64,000 nucleotides of DNA from Bacteroidales bacterium (GTDB lineage: Bacteria; Bacteroidota; Bacteroidia; Bacteroidales; P3): positions 1 to 64,000 of the forward strand of contig JAFXAD010000015.1 of the NCBI GenBank assembly GCA_017522065.1, given 5' to 3'. The translations under genes and the position numbers were made by a program. The notes below the pieces were generated by a model that saw only the letters and a list, made by a program, of their open reading frames with translations, made no database searches and was not told the origin of the DNA. How positions within the stretch are numbered: the stretch's first letter is position 1; each line of letters opens with the position of its first letter. Of the stretch, positions 1 through 8,689 are shown in pieces.

Positions 1-564
1 AATCGTAAAATAATAAGGTAAAACCATACGCTCAATAATCTCCTGCTCGCAACGCTCGCGAGATCTTGTAAATCTTGTAGATTATTTCGCCGACGGCGAA
101 AATGCTGACGCAGTTATCATTTTACTTTATTATTTTATCATCACTTAACAGAAATTGTTTAGTTTAGCAATTAGTATTATTCGCTTAATTCGCCGTTAAA
201 AATAATTTCTTTGTCTCGGTGAGCTTTGGCGCGCAAGTATGCATGCTTGCGACAATGATATTTTTCAAAATATTTTTGAAAGATTTTGAGCGTAGCGACC
301 AAATAAGTCAAAACAAAAAGGGGCTTCTGGAGAGAAAAGATTGCTGAAAGCAAAAGCGGTTTAGTAATCTCCAGAAGTCCCGGTATTTCTTCAGGTCGTC
401 AGACCGGAAGGGAACCGAGTTCCCCTTTTCGACAAAATAACAAACAATAGTTTAGTATATTTTGTTGCAGAAAACTTGCAGATGAAAAAAAGTTTTTTGA
501 GTTTTTGTTGCAATCATTGCATTGTCAAAAGAATACGGGTGTTCTTTTGGGAGATGGAAACCGA
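1..564. other. Non-coding region with palindromes
   Basis: No convincing protein gene is visible in this 564-base stretch. It holds a perfect inverted repeat TTCGCCG-A-CGGCGAA near 87-101, a reverse-strand copy of the body of the dispersed AACGGCGAATTAA repeat near 150-200, an imperfect palindrome CGCAAGtatgcatGCTTGCG near 232-251, and the hairpin cluster at 308-436 that is listed separately. It lies downstream of miaA, which is on the minus strand. Confidence 0.6.
308..436 (-). ncRNA. Candidate structured small RNA
   Basis: The segment folds on paper into a closed structure. AAAAGGGG (316-323) is complementary to CCCCTTTT (422-429) and encloses everything. Inside is a 10-bp stem CTTCTGGAGA (324-333) with TCTCCAGAAG (368-377), capped by TTGCT-GAA-AGCAA (341-353), plus short stems GGTC/GACC (394-405) and GGGAAC/GTTCCC (410-424). 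Read on the minus strand, the last stem runs into CCCCTTTTTGTTTT, like an intrinsic terminator, and a weak TTATTTTG -7-like box lies just upstream (about 434-441). I infer a roughly 120-nt RNA. The family is not recognised; a 6S-like RNA is one possibility. A terminator cluster for an upstream gene is the main alternative. Confidence 0.35.
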
Positions 565-1428
565 TTAGTTTTCATGAATGTCTTGCCACGATATGTCGTT
601 GTATCGTGCGAACCAAGAAATTTGTTTCTTTGCGTACTGCCAAGTGTGGTTCTTGATGTCGGTAACGGCCTGTTGCAAGGTGCATTTGCCGTCGAAGTAG
701 CAGAAGAGTTCCTTGTAGCCGACAGTGTTGAGGGTGTTGAGGTGCCTGTAGGTGATGAGCGACTCTGCTTCCTGCAGCAGTCCTTGCGTCATCATGATTT
801 CGACACGGCTGTAGATCCGTTGCCGAAGAGTGTCCCGTTGGCAGCGCAGTCCTATCTTCTCGATTTCGAAAGGACGGTTGGGTAGCGGCTTGCCTATCAG
901 TTGGCTATAGGGGAGGCCAGAGGTGTAGATGACTTCGAGAGCGCGTTGGATGCGGATAGGGTTCTTGAGGTCGACGACATTGTAGTAGTCGGGGTCGAGG
1001 CGTTTGAGTTCGCTGATCAGTTGGTCGAGTTGTCCGTTGGCGATTCGTGAGCTCAGTTCGTTGCGCAGTTCGGGAGAGGGGTCGGGCATCAGGTTGATGC
1101 CTTTGCAGAGGGCATCGATATAAAGACCAGAGCCACCGACGGCAATGACGGTATCGTGGTTGACGAAGAGAGAGTCGAGCAGAGCGAGAGCGTCGTGTTC
1201 GAAGTCGTAGACGTTGTAAGGGTTTGATACGGAGCGGCATGCGATGAAGTGGTGCTTGGCGGCTTCCAGTTCGTCGGGCGAAGGGCGTGCCACGCCGATG
1301 TTCATCTCGTTGTAGAACTGGCGCGAGTCGCACGAGATTATTTCGGTATGCATCTGCTGAGCCATACGGACGGCGGTAGCCGTCTTACCGATGGCGGTGG
1401 GGCCTACTATGACGATGAGGCGTTTCAT
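565..1428 (-). CDS. miaA: tRNA dimethylallyltransferase MiaA
   Basis: Adds a dimethylallyl group to N6 of A37 in tRNAs that read codons starting with U. The 287-residue protein has the IPP-transferase P-loop GPTAIGKT at residues 9-16 and the family DSRQFY motif at 34-39, followed by the usual LYIDALCKG region. The length is normal to slightly short for the family. The start codon ATG overlaps the stop of the upstream CCA-adding gene by 4 bases (ATGA), so the two tRNA-processing genes are translationally coupled. The C-terminus (YAKKQISWFARY) is intact. Confidence 0.96.
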   Translation of the reverse strand: MKRLIVIVGPTAIGKTATAVRMAQQMHTEIISCDSRQFYNEMNIGVARPSPDELEAAKHHFIACRSVSNPYNVYDFEHDALALLDSLFVNHDTVIAVGGSGLYIDALCKGINLMPDPSPELRNELSSRIANGQLDQLISELKRLDPDYYNVVDLKNPIRIQRALEVIYTSGLPYSQLIGKPLPNRPFEIEKIGLRCQRDTLRQRIYSRVEIMMTQGLLQEAESLITYRHLNTLNTVGYKELFCYFDGKCTLQQAVTDIKNHTWQYAKKQISWFARYNDISWQDIHEN

Positions 1429-2849
1429 TGTTCAGATACAGGTGTCAATCCGAGGTCTTTGCCCAGGCTGAGCATCATCTGCCAAGCGGCGTCGCGTTCG
1501 TTTGGGATTTTGCCGTCGAGAATGGCGTCCTTGATGGTGTCTTTGATATCGCCAATGGCGTGGCATGGACCGATTCCGAATGTCTGCATGATATCCAGAC
1601 CGCTGACCGGTGGTTGGAAATTCCGGATGCGGTCTTTCTCTTCGAGTTCGACAAGTTTTTGTCGGACAAGTTGGTAGTTGTCGCGAAAGCGTTTTTTCTT
1701 TTCCTCTTTTTTTGAAGTGATGTCGGCTTCGCAAAGAATCATCAGGTCGTCGATATCGTCGCCAGCCTCGAATAGAAGGCGTCGTACGGCCGAGTCGGTG
1801 ACGATGTCTTCGGAGATTACGATGGGTCGCAGGTGAAGCAGGACGAGTTTCTCGACATACTTCATTTTGTCGCCGAGTGGCAGCCTCAGTCTTTTAAAAA
1901 TGCGTTTAACCATTTGAGACCCTTTGACTTCGTGGCCGTGAAATGTCCATCCGATGCGTTCGTCGAAGCGTTTTGTCGCCGGTTTTCCTATGTCATGCAG
2001 CATTGCTGCCCAGCGCAGCCATAGGTCGTTGCTCTTTTCGGCCACATTGTCAACCACTTCGAGGGTGTGGTAGAAGTTGTCCTTGTGTCCGCGTCCGTTG
2101 ACGGTTTCCACACCTTTGAGGTTTGAGAATTCGGGGAAGAAAATGCGTAGCAGGCCTGTTTTCTCAAGAAGTTTGAGACCTACAGACGGCCGAGGCGAGA
2201 GGATGATTTTGTTGAGCTCGGTAGTGATACGTTCCTGAGATATAATCTTGAGTCTGTCGGCATTGTCGCATATAGCTTGAAGGCAGTTGTCCTCGATGGT
2301 GAAACCGAGTTGCGAGGCGAATCGGATGGCGCGCATCATGCGTAGCGGGTCGTCGCTGAAGGTGATGCCAGGAGCCAGAGGCGTTCGGAGAATGCCGTTG
2401 TTCAGGTCGCGTATACCGCCGAAGGGATCCACCAGTTCGCCGAAGCGGTTCTTGTTGAGACAGACAGCCATGGCGTTGACGGTGAAGTCGCGTCGGTTCT
2501 GGTCGTCTTCGAGAGTGCCGTCTTCGACGATAGGTTTGCGGCTGTCGCGCTGGTAGGATTCGCGTCGAGCGCCGACAAATTCCACCTCCCATTTTTCGCC
2601 GCCGTAGTGACAGTGGATCTGGGCGGTGCCGAAATTGCGGAAAATATGTACTTCAGAGGTGTGGTCGATATGTTTTGCCACCTGCTCGGCGAGGGCGATG
2701 CCGCTGCCGACGCATACGATGTCGATATCGGAGCAGGGCCGTCCGAGAAAGAAATCGCGCACCACACCGCCTACGGCATAGGTTTCGAGACCCATTTCGT
2801 CGGCGACGCTGCCGATGAGTTCATAAATAGGATGGCCGAGATTGATCAC
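1425..2849 (-). CDS. cca: CCA tRNA nucleotidyltransferase, HD-domain type
   Basis: A class II nucleotidyltransferase that builds or repairs the 3' CCA end of tRNA (poly(A) polymerase-like head). The 474-residue protein shows GGVVRD (27-32), the metal-binding DID (41-43), and RRDFTVNA (119-126), which belongs to the nucleotide-selection region. Then come the SDDPLRMMRAIRFAS neck motif and an HD phosphohydrolase domain with HD at 285-286. The start is GTG (2849); no in-frame ATG gives a better N-terminus. It is followed directly by miaA with a 4-base overlap. At least one tRNA in the window (51192) does not encode a complete CCA, so this activity is needed. Confidence 0.93.
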   Translation of the reverse strand: MINLGHPIYELIGSVADEMGLETYAVGGVVRDFFLGRPCSDIDIVCVGSGIALAEQVAKHIDHTSEVHIFRNFGTAQIHCHYGGEKWEVEFVGARRESYQRDSRKPIVEDGTLEDDQNRRDFTVNAMAVCLNKNRFGELVDPFGGIRDLNNGILRTPLAPGITFSDDPLRMMRAIRFASQLGFTIEDNCLQAICDNADRLKIISQERITTELNKIILSPRPSVGLKLLEKTGLLRIFFPEFSNLKGVETVNGRGHKDNFYHTLEVVDNVAEKSNDLWLRWAAMLHDIGKPATKRFDERIGWTFHGHEVKGSQMVKRIFKRLRLPLGDKMKYVEKLVLLHLRPIVISEDIVTDSAVRRLLFEAGDDIDDLMILCEADITSKKEEKKKRFRDNYQLVRQKLVELEEKDRIRNFQPPVSGLDIMQTFGIGPCHAIGDIKDTIKDAILDGKIPNERDAAWQMMLSLGKDLGLTPVSEQ

Positions 2850-2870
2850 TTGAGCAAGAAGGTTTTGTGA

Positions 2871-3572
2871 TTAGTGAGTGTCGTAGTCCTGTTTTCCGGC
2901 GAGGTTGCCCTGTTCGTCATAGAACTCCCAGACGTTAGCGCGTTTGCCATTGATGTAGAAGCCAAGGAAATAGGGTATGCCGTTTTCGCGGTATGAGTTG
3001 TAGGCTCCGTTTTCGACGCCATTCAGATAGTTGGCTTCGAGCATTTTCTGACCGTTGGCGTAGAAGAATTCCCAGCGACCTTCCTTCAGGTTGTTGATTA
3101 CGTTGCCTTTGACGTTGACTGTATAGTTCTCGTTGAAGCGGAAACGCGTCTCGACGCTGTCTTTGAAATATGCGATGGAGAGAGGCCTGTTGTCGGCAGA
3201 GAACTCGATGACCTTCATCGAATCGTAGTCGGTGATGTATTCTTCGCCTTTCTCGTTGTAGAGTTTCCAGTTTTTGGAAGTCTTGTCGTCGATGTCGAAG
3301 CTGCCTTTGGCATGAGTCTTCCCGTTTTCGTGGTAGAATTCCCATTCGCCGACAGGCTTGTCGTTGTCGTAATGCTTGACGTACATCAGCTGTCCGTTTT
3401 CGTAATACATTTTTTCGCCTACGCGATTGACCTGTCCGCCTTTGCCATCGATGCAGATGAAGACCAGTTTGGGCTGTCCGTCCTTGTAGGTCGAGAAAAC
3501 AGCATCGTAGGGCCTGTGGCACGAGGCGAGGAGAATCATTGCTGTGATTGCTATGGGGATTATTCTTTTCAT
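2871..3572 (-). CDS. Lipoprotein with MORN/YwqK-like repeats
   Basis: A 233-residue predicted lipoprotein. The signal peptide MKRIIPIAITAMILLASC ends in a lipobox with the acylated Cys at residue 18. The body is a run of about six short repeats of the type YYENGQLMYVKHYDNDKP, YHENGKTHAKG and FYANGQKMLEANYLNG, which is the MORN_2/YwqK repeat pattern found in cell-surface proteins. The start at 3572 is chosen over an upstream in-frame start because it opens directly with the signal peptide. The gap to meaB contains GGGTTTT repeats. The specific role is not known. Confidence 0.85.
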   Translation of the reverse strand: MKRIIPIAITAMILLASCHRPYDAVFSTYKDGQPKLVFICIDGKGGQVNRVGEKMYYENGQLMYVKHYDNDKPVGEWEFYHENGKTHAKGSFDIDDKTSKNWKLYNEKGEEYITDYDSMKVIEFSADNRPLSIAYFKDSVETRFRFNENYTVNVKGNVINNLKEGRWEFFYANGQKMLEANYLNGVENGAYNSYRENGIPYFLGFYINGKRANVWEFYDEQGNLAGKQDYDTH

Positions 3573-3576
3573 ATTA

Positions 3577-3619
3577 TTAAGTTTAAAGGGTTTTGAGGGT
3601 TTTAAGGGTTTTGGTTTAG
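3577..3619. repeat. Short telomere-like GGGTTTT repeat
   Basis: The spacer between meaB and the MORN-like lipoprotein contains AAAGGGTTTT, GAGGGTTTT, AAGGGTTTT and GGTTTAG in a row. It is the shortest of five spacers in this window built from the same G-rich/T-rich unit (see 50377, 59539, 60919 and 61755). Confidence 0.6.
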
Positions 3620-4726
3620 TCAGATTGAAGACGACTCGACCAGACGTTCGGCTGCGGAGTAGGCGCTGACCTTGTTTTCGAGGATGTCGCGGCGTGCTTT
3701 TTCGATGCGTTCCTCCATGCCGGGCGAGTTGTAGAAGCGTTCCTTGAGAGTGTTCTCGATAGTCTCGTCGAGAATGCGCAGGTTCTGTTGCTGCCGTTTC
3801 TGGTAGAAGTAGCCGTTTTTTTTGGTGAAGGCCACGTATTCCAGTATTTTGTTCCATATTTCCTGAAGGCCCTCCTTGCTGTAGGCCGAGCACTGGGTGA
3901 CGGGAACCGTCCAGCCCGAGTCGGGCATCGGGAAGAGATGCAGAGCGTTGCGGAACTGTTGAGCAGCCAGTTTAGCCTTGTCGGGGTCGATGTCGCACTT
4001 GTTGATGGCAATCATGTCGGCCATTTCCATAATGCCACGTTTGATTCCCTGCAGTTCGTCGCCGGTGTTGGCGAGTTGCAGCAGGAGGAAGAAGTCGACC
4101 ATCGAGTGGGCAGCCACTTCGGACTGGCCAACGCCGACGGTCTCGACGATTACGGTGTCGAAGCCAGCGGCTTCGCAGAGGATGATGATTTCGCGAGTTT
4201 TGCGAGCCACGCCCCCCAGCGATCCTGCCGACGGGGAAGGCCGAATGAAGGCGTTGGGGTCGGTGGAGAGTTCCTCCATGCGCGTCTTGTCGCCGAGGAT
4301 GCTGCCCTTCGAGCGTTCGCTGCTTGGGTCGATGGCAAGGACGGCCAGCTTGTGGTTGAGAGCCGTCAGCATTTTGCCGAGGGCTTCGATAGTGGTGCTT
4401 TTTCCAGCTCCCGGAACGCCGGTTATGCCCACACGAACACTTTTGCCAGAGTAGGGGATGCACTGTTCGATAACTTGCTGGGCCTTATGGCGATGGTCGA
4501 ATCTGGAGCTTTCGACGAGCGTAATGGCACGTGAAAGCATCACGCGGTCGCCGTGCAGGATTCCGTCGACAAGCGTATCGACAGGGATTTCGTTGCGCTT
4601 GTTCTGGCGCATTTTTTCGAGGTAAAAATTGCTGATTTGCTCAGGCTGTTTGACCCCTTCTTGCACGTTGAGAGCACTTTCGAATTCAAAATTCGAATAA
4701 GTTTTTTTATCCTTCTCGTCCATCAT
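3620..4726 (-). CDS. meaB: Methylmalonyl-CoA mutase-associated GTPase MeaB
   Basis: A G3E-family chaperone GTPase (ArgK/MeaB) that gates B12 cofactor delivery to methylmalonyl-CoA mutase and protects the mutase. It is normally part of succinate-to-propionate metabolism in Bacteroidetes. The 368-residue protein has the P-loop GVPGAGKST, an IDPSSERSKGSILGDKTRM switch region, the ETVGVGQSE motif and NKCD for guanine specificity. An upstream in-frame extension is possible, but the Met-Met-Asp-Glu-Lys start at 4726 removes 38 residues that do not look conserved. A minus-strand -7 box TATCTTTG lies at 4780-4787. No mutase gene is in the window. Confidence 0.92.
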   Translation of the reverse strand: MMDEKDKKTYSNFEFESALNVQEGVKQPEQISNFYLEKMRQNKRNEIPVDTLVDGILHGDRVMLSRAITLVESSRFDHRHKAQQVIEQCIPYSGKSVRVGITGVPGAGKSTTIEALGKMLTALNHKLAVLAIDPSSERSKGSILGDKTRMEELSTDPNAFIRPSPSAGSLGGVARKTREIIILCEAAGFDTVIVETVGVGQSEVAAHSMVDFFLLLQLANTGDELQGIKRGIMEMADMIAINKCDIDPDKAKLAAQQFRNALHLFPMPDSGWTVPVTQCSAYSKEGLQEIWNKILEYVAFTKKNGYFYQKRQQQNLRILDETIENTLKERFYNSPGMEERIEKARRDILENKVSAYSAAERLVESSSI

Positions 4727-4829
4727 AGCTGTTTGACAATTAGCAGATTGGGTGGTATTATAGTAATTGATTCGGAATACAAAGATAAGATTATTTTGAA
4801 AAAAAATTTGCCACGTTATAAAATTTGTG

Positions 4830-4837
4830 TACTTTTG
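4830..4837 (+). promoter_or_regulatory. -7 box of the tRNA-Met gene
   Basis: TACTTTTG matches the Bacteroidetes TAnnTTTG -7 consensus and is followed by CA. It lies 22 bases upstream of the mature tRNA 5' end. Confidence 0.7.
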
Positions 4838-4859
4838 CACCCGATTTCGAGAGAAAAAT

Positions 4860-4936
4860 GGCGGGGTAGCTCAGCTGGTTAGAGCGTCGGATTCATAACC
4901 CGGAGGTCATGAGTTCAATTCTCATCCCCGCTACCA
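4860..4936 (+). tRNA. tRNA-Met (CAT anticodon)
   Basis: A complete cloverleaf of 77 nt. The acceptor stem GGCGGGG pairs with CCCCGCT (G-U closing pair). The D stem is GCTC/GAGC, the anticodon loop TTCATAA gives CAU, the T arm is ATGAG-TTCAATT-CTCAT, and 3' CCA is encoded. There is an A-C mismatch at the base of the anticodon loop. It lacks the GGG/CCC anticodon stem of initiator tRNA, so elongator Met is the best call. Lysidine-type Ile2 cannot be excluded from sequence alone. Confidence 0.9.
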
Positions 4937-4937
4937 C

Positions 4938-4975
4938 AAGAGGCGGTTTCGCAGAGCGAGACCGCCTCTTATACT
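4938..4975 (+). terminator. Terminator after tRNA-Met
   Basis: AAGAGGCGGT (4938-4947) is complementary to ACCGCCTCTT (4961-4970). It starts one base after the tRNA CCA end and ends 20 bases before hemW. It could terminate the tRNA transcript or act as a processing signal if the two are cotranscribed. Confidence 0.6.
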
Positions 4976-4989
4976 ATCTGGATTTCGAG

Positions 4990-6105
4990 ATGCTCTATAT
5001 ACATATTCCATATTGCCATCACAAGTGCACCTACTGCGGATTCTACTCTGTTGCCGGGAGCCGTGACCGTGAAGCATACGTGGAGGCCGTCTGTCGGGAG
5101 TTGTCGATGCGACGGACCACGAAGCCGCTGCGGACGGTCTACTTCGGCGGAGGGACACCGTCGCTGCTAAGCCTGCAGCAGTTGGAGCGCATTGTCGACG
5201 CCATCCGCGCGTATTTCGACACATCGAAGCTGGAGGAAGTCACGATAGAGGCCAATCCTGAAAATCTGACAGCGCCATACCTCGAAGGGTTGGCGAGAAT
5301 GCATTTTTTCGATAGATTAAGCATTGGAATACAGTCGTTTTCAGACAATGAGCTGCGCATGCTTAACCGGGTACATACGGCTAAGCAGGCCATGGAAGCG
5401 GTGCACAATGCGGCAGTTGCCGGATTCGATAACATATCGGTCGACCTGATTATGGGCCTTCCGGGACAGACGGAGCGGGGATGGCAGGCCAATCTCGACA
5501 CATTGGCCTCGCTGAGCGATGTTGCAGCCGTGAAGCACCTGTCGTGCTATGAGTTGACTGTGGAGGAGGGGTCGTTATTGGAGCGCCAGCTCGCTATGGG
5601 GCGGTTGAAAATGCCAGACGAGACCGTGGTCGAGAGAGAGTACGGGTTGCTTTATGCGTGGTGCGAGACGAACGGCTTTGAGCAATATGAGGTGTCGAAT
5701 TTCTGCCGTCCGGGATTCCGTTCGCGCCACAACAGCCGCTATTGGAACCGGACGCCATACATCGGAATAGGAGCGTCGGCCCACTCGTTCGACGGCACCA
5801 TACGACGCTGGAACATAGCGGATGCCGTGAGGTATACGTCGGGAGCTGCGACAGGCGATATCCCGTTCGAAAGCGAGGTGCTATCGGAACGCGATGCCTA
5901 CAACGAATACGTCATGACCGCATTGAGGACGGTGGAAGGCATTGAGAAAAAGATGGTTCCAGAGCCGTGGCGCGAACGGTTGGTCCTTGCCGCAAAGCCA
6001 TATATAGCCAACGGTCTTTTGACCGAGGACGAAGAGCGCTACAAGCCCACACGTAGTGGACTGTTGCATGCCGACGGCATTGCTGCCGCCATGTTTGTGC
6101 TTTAG
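4990..6105 (+). CDS. hemW: HemW-like radical SAM heme chaperone
   Basis: A 371-residue protein of the HemW / oxygen-independent coproporphyrinogen oxidase-like group. The start at 4990 gives MLYIHIPYC, the standard beginning of this family, with the [4Fe-4S] motif C9-x3-C13-x2-C16. VYFGGGTPSLL and the EANPENLT segment follow, as in HemW. It has the shorter HemW length rather than that of true HemN, so heme trafficking is the better call than porphyrin oxidation. It follows the tRNA-Met terminator and converges on anmK, overlapping its 3' end by 4 bases. Confidence 0.88.
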   Translation: MLYIHIPYCHHKCTYCGFYSVAGSRDREAYVEAVCRELSMRRTTKPLRTVYFGGGTPSLLSLQQLERIVDAIRAYFDTSKLEEVTIEANPENLTAPYLEGLARMHFFDRLSIGIQSFSDNELRMLNRVHTAKQAMEAVHNAAVAGFDNISVDLIMGLPGQTERGWQANLDTLASLSDVAAVKHLSCYELTVEEGSLLERQLAMGRLKMPDETVVEREYGLLYAWCETNGFEQYEVSNFCRPGFRSRHNSRYWNRTPYIGIGASAHSFDGTIRRWNIADAVRYTSGAATGDIPFESEVLSERDAYNEYVMTALRTVEGIEKKMVPEPWRERLVLAAKPYIANGLLTEDEERYKPTRSGLLHADGIAAAMFVL

Positions 6106-7163
6106 AATCCGGTCTGTCCGCAGACAACGCCGCCACTGCTGTCGCGCGAGGCACCGGTGACCGAAGCGAGAGTGTTGTTTTGGTTGTTCAGTCGCAGGTA
6201 GGCGAGGAGGGCAAAGATAATGGCCTCCTTGAAGTCGACGATGCGGTTGTCGATACTCTCGATGTCGATAGTGCCGATTTTTTCTTTCAGCAGTTCGAGC
6301 AGGTATTGGTTGTTGGCACCACCACCAGTAATAAGCACACGATGGGTGTTGTCGCCACTGTGCGAGATGGAGTCGGCGAGGCGCAAGGCAATATGCTCAG
6401 AGACAGTGCGCATAAGGTTTTCGACCGGTTGCGAACTATAGGGTTCGAGATAGGGGAGGAAATTCTTTTCGAACCATTCCTTGCCCAATGTTTTCGGGGC
6501 AGGAACGTGGTAGTATTCAAGAGTTTCGAGACGCGCCAGCAGAGGCGTGATGATTTCGCCGTTGCGAGCCAGCTCGCCACCGGCGTCGTAGGTCATGCCC
6601 GTAAGTCCAGCCAGATGGTTGAGAGCCATGTTGCAAGGCGAGATGTCGTAGGCAATGCGCTCGTTGTCAATCTCGTAAGAGATATTGGCGATACCGCCGA
6701 GGTTGATGCAGCAGTCGTATTCGCCAAAGAGCAGCCTGTCGCCTATCGGCACAAGGGGAGCACCTTGTCCGCCCAGAGCCACGTCGAGACGCCTGAAATC
6801 GTAGACCACAGGCACGCCGGTGACAGCGTGAATGGCATTGCCGTCGCCGATTTGGGCGGTGAATCCTTTTTCAGGTTGGTGGAAGATGGTGTGGCCGTGC
6901 GATGCGATGCAGTCGACGCGACCGGGGTGTTTTTCGCGGAAATGCATGATGCATTCGCCGAAATAATGTCCCAGCTCGGCATCGGTTTTGACATACTCTT
7001 CGGCCGTGGCGCGGTGGAGCGAGGCCAGACGTTCCCGCCATGCTACAGGGTAGTTGTAGGTTTCTGCTGCGATAAGCTGGAAGTGGCGTTCGTCGGTAAA
7101 TTCGCAGTAAGCGAGGTCGATACCGTCGAGCGAAGTGCCCGACATAAGTCCTATAATATGCAT
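6102..7163 (-). CDS. anmK: Anhydro-N-acetylmuramic acid kinase
   Basis: Phosphorylates and opens 1,6-anhydro-MurNAc during peptidoglycan recycling, giving MurNAc-6-phosphate. The 353-residue protein begins MHIIGLMSGTSLDGID, the signature ATP-binding start of AnmK (MSGTSLDG at 7-14), and keeps NLGGIAN and LITGGGANN later on. The length is normal. The start overlaps the 3' end of the upstream SGNH-like gene by 13 bases. Confidence 0.94.
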   Translation of the reverse strand: MHIIGLMSGTSLDGIDLAYCEFTDERHFQLIAAETYNYPVAWRERLASLHRATAEEYVKTDAELGHYFGECIMHFREKHPGRVDCIASHGHTIFHQPEKGFTAQIGDGNAIHAVTGVPVVYDFRRLDVALGGQGAPLVPIGDRLLFGEYDCCINLGGIANISYEIDNERIAYDISPCNMALNHLAGLTGMTYDAGGELARNGEIITPLLARLETLEYYHVPAPKTLGKEWFEKNFLPYLEPYSSQPVENLMRTVSEHIALRLADSISHSGDNTHRVLITGGGANNQYLLELLKEKIGTIDIESIDNRIVDFKEAIIFALLAYLRLNNQNNTLASVTGASRDSSGGVVCGQTGF

Positions 7164-8143
7164 TGTGTGATGTATTTAGTCAATATTGTTGCACCTTTTT
7201 GGTTCAGGTGGTCGTCGTCGAAAAAGCAGGAGGTGTCGTCGAGTTGCGAAAGCAGTCGTCGGTCCTCGTTGAGGTTCAGGTATTGCGACTCCAAGTCCAC
7301 AAGCGAGCGTATTTTCTGTTCAAAATATTCGTGGTTGGTGTATGACTGGTAGCGGCTGCGTGTGGAGGGTACCTCGACGAGCAGGTAAGGAGTAGAGTGG
7401 CTGTCAAGAAGGCGTAGGCATTTGTCGAGCCATTCCAGCTGGTCGTCGCGTACGGTTATGGTTTTAGGTTCGAGCGGAATGGGTTTGTAGCAATAGGGTG
7501 TCACCTCGACAAATCCCCCGTTGCAATAGGCGAAATCGACGTTGAGCGTAGTGTCGCCGCTTTGGGTGGCGATGTGCGCTATGCTGTCGCGGGTGAGCTG
7601 TGCAACGATGGCTTTGTCGCCGCGAAGCATACGGTTGAAATAGCTGCAGCATAGGGTGTTGAATACAGGGAGGCTGCGTTGCCTCAACGCCATTTGCAGC
7701 ATTGGGCGGTCGATGTAGGTGTTTGAAAGAATGTCGATGGCCGATTCGTTGCCGCTGTTCTCCATAATGTCGGGGTGAACCTCGATGACTACCAGGTCTG
7801 GACAGATGTTGTAGCGCTCGAAAAAGCGTTGCAGGAGCGCGTAGGTCTGTCGAGGAGTCTGGTTGCTGCTGCCAAGGTTGAGGCTGCGTATTCCGGCGCT
7901 GTCTGTCAGCCGAGTGTCGAACGAACGGTAGCAGTGAGACGAACCGACAAACAGCACCTCGGGTCCGCCGTGCAAAGCCATATCGGAAGCCTCCTCCAGC
8001 CGCAATCCCATCATGCCATAGTTGGCGGGGATGAAGCGGGTGTTTGATTGTAGTGGAAGCATCCCCGCGAGCCATACCAGAAGCGGATAGAGAATCAGCA
8101 TTCCTATGCAGAAAATGGCAGTTTTATGGAAGAAAGCTTTCAA
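7151..8143 (-). CDS. Membrane-anchored SGNH-like protein
   Basis: A protein of about 330 residues with one N-terminal membrane segment (KAFFHKTAIFCIGMLILYPL) and a periplasmic domain. FVGSSHCYRSFD looks like block I of an SGNH/GDSL-like fold, and VVIEVHPD follows at block II-like spacing. A TACTTTTG -7 box at 8168-8175 (minus strand) overlaps a possible TTG start at 8170, so translation more likely begins at the TTG at 8143, giving an MKAFFHKT N-terminus. It overlaps anmK by 13 bases. The function is unknown; modification or breakdown of a surface glycan is only a guess from fold and context. Confidence 0.72.
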   Translation of the reverse strand: MKAFFHKTAIFCIGMLILYPLLVWLAGMLPLQSNTRFIPANYGMMGLRLEEASDMALHGGPEVLFVGSSHCYRSFDTRLTDSAGIRSLNLGSSNQTPRQTYALLQRFFERYNICPDLVVIEVHPDIMENSGNESAIDILSNTYIDRPMLQMALRQRSLPVFNTLCCSYFNRMLRGDKAIVAQLTRDSIAHIATQSGDTTLNVDFAYCNGGFVEVTPYCYKPIPLEPKTITVRDDQLEWLDKCLRLLDSHSTPYLLVEVPSTRSRYQSYTNHEYFEQKIRSLVDLESQYLNLNEDRRLLSQLDDTSCFFDDDHLNQKGATILTKYITQCIL

Positions 8144-8167
8144 ATAGTTGACAGAATTTTTTCGTTG

Positions 8168-8175
8168 CAAAAGTA
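8168..8175 (-). promoter_or_regulatory. -7 box overlapping the annotated TTG
   Basis: CAAAAGTA on the plus strand is TACTTTTG on the minus strand, matching the -7 consensus. Its position argues that the TTG at 8170 is upstream of the transcript and decides for the start at 8143. Confidence 0.55.
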
Positions 8176-8237
8176 CAAAGAAAAAGTGAAATTGATGAAA
8201 ATAATAACAAAAAACACACTAATTCAAAAAAAAACAT

Positions 8238-8245
8238 TATTTTTG
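8238..8245 (+). promoter_or_regulatory. -7 box of ridA
   Basis: TATTTTTG followed by CA matches the Bacteroidetes -7 consensus, 55 bases before the ridA start. It is in divergent arrangement with the 7151-8143 gene. Confidence 0.6.
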
Positions 8246-8299
8246 CAAACTCGTTTTTTGCAGAAAGAATAAATATAAAATAAATTAATACAACTAAAA

Positions 8300-8674
8300 A
8301 TGAAGAAGATAATCAACACCCCCAAGGCTCCTGCAGCCATTGGACCCTACAGCCAGGCTGTGCTGGCCGGCAACACACTCTACATCTCCGGACAGATACC
8401 TATCAACCCCGCCACCAAAGAGGTACCCGAAGGCATCACTGCACAGACCGAGCAGGTCATGCAGAACATCAAGGCAATCCTCGACGAGGCCGGCTTCACG
8501 TTCCAGGATGTTGTGAAGAGCACCTGCCTTTTGGCCGATATGGAGTATTTCAAACCCATGAACGAGGTTTATGCCAAGTACTACAACACCGACTGCCCTG
8601 CCCGCGCAGCGTTTGCCGTGAAGGGTTTGCCTATGGGTGTCTTGGTTGAAATTGAAACGATTGCAGTAAAATGA
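8300..8674 (+). CDS. ridA: RidA family enamine/imine deaminase
   Basis: Hydrolyses reactive 2-aminoacrylate and related enamines released by PLP enzymes. The 124-residue protein has the normal RidA length, the N-terminal KAPAAIGPYSQAV motif, the core SGQIP, and the C-terminal ARAAFAV...LPMGVLVEIE block with the key Arg. The sequence is typical throughout. It is followed by the inverted-repeat spacer at 8690 and by bcd. Confidence 0.95.
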   Translation: MKKIINTPKAPAAIGPYSQAVLAGNTLYISGQIPINPATKEVPEGITAQTEQVMQNIKAILDEAGFTFQDVVKSTCLLADMEYFKPMNEVYAKYYNTDCPARAAFAVKGLPMGVLVEIETIAVK

Positions 8675-8689
8675 TTAACAAAAAGGAGT

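Noticed and set aside
505..885. 126-codon plus-strand frame over miaA
   Set aside because: Shadow of miaA on the opposite strand; no support of its own.
8168..8170. TTG at 8170 as start of the SGNH-like gene
   Set aside because: It lies within the -7 box and before the likely transcription start; 8143 is preferred, though not proven.
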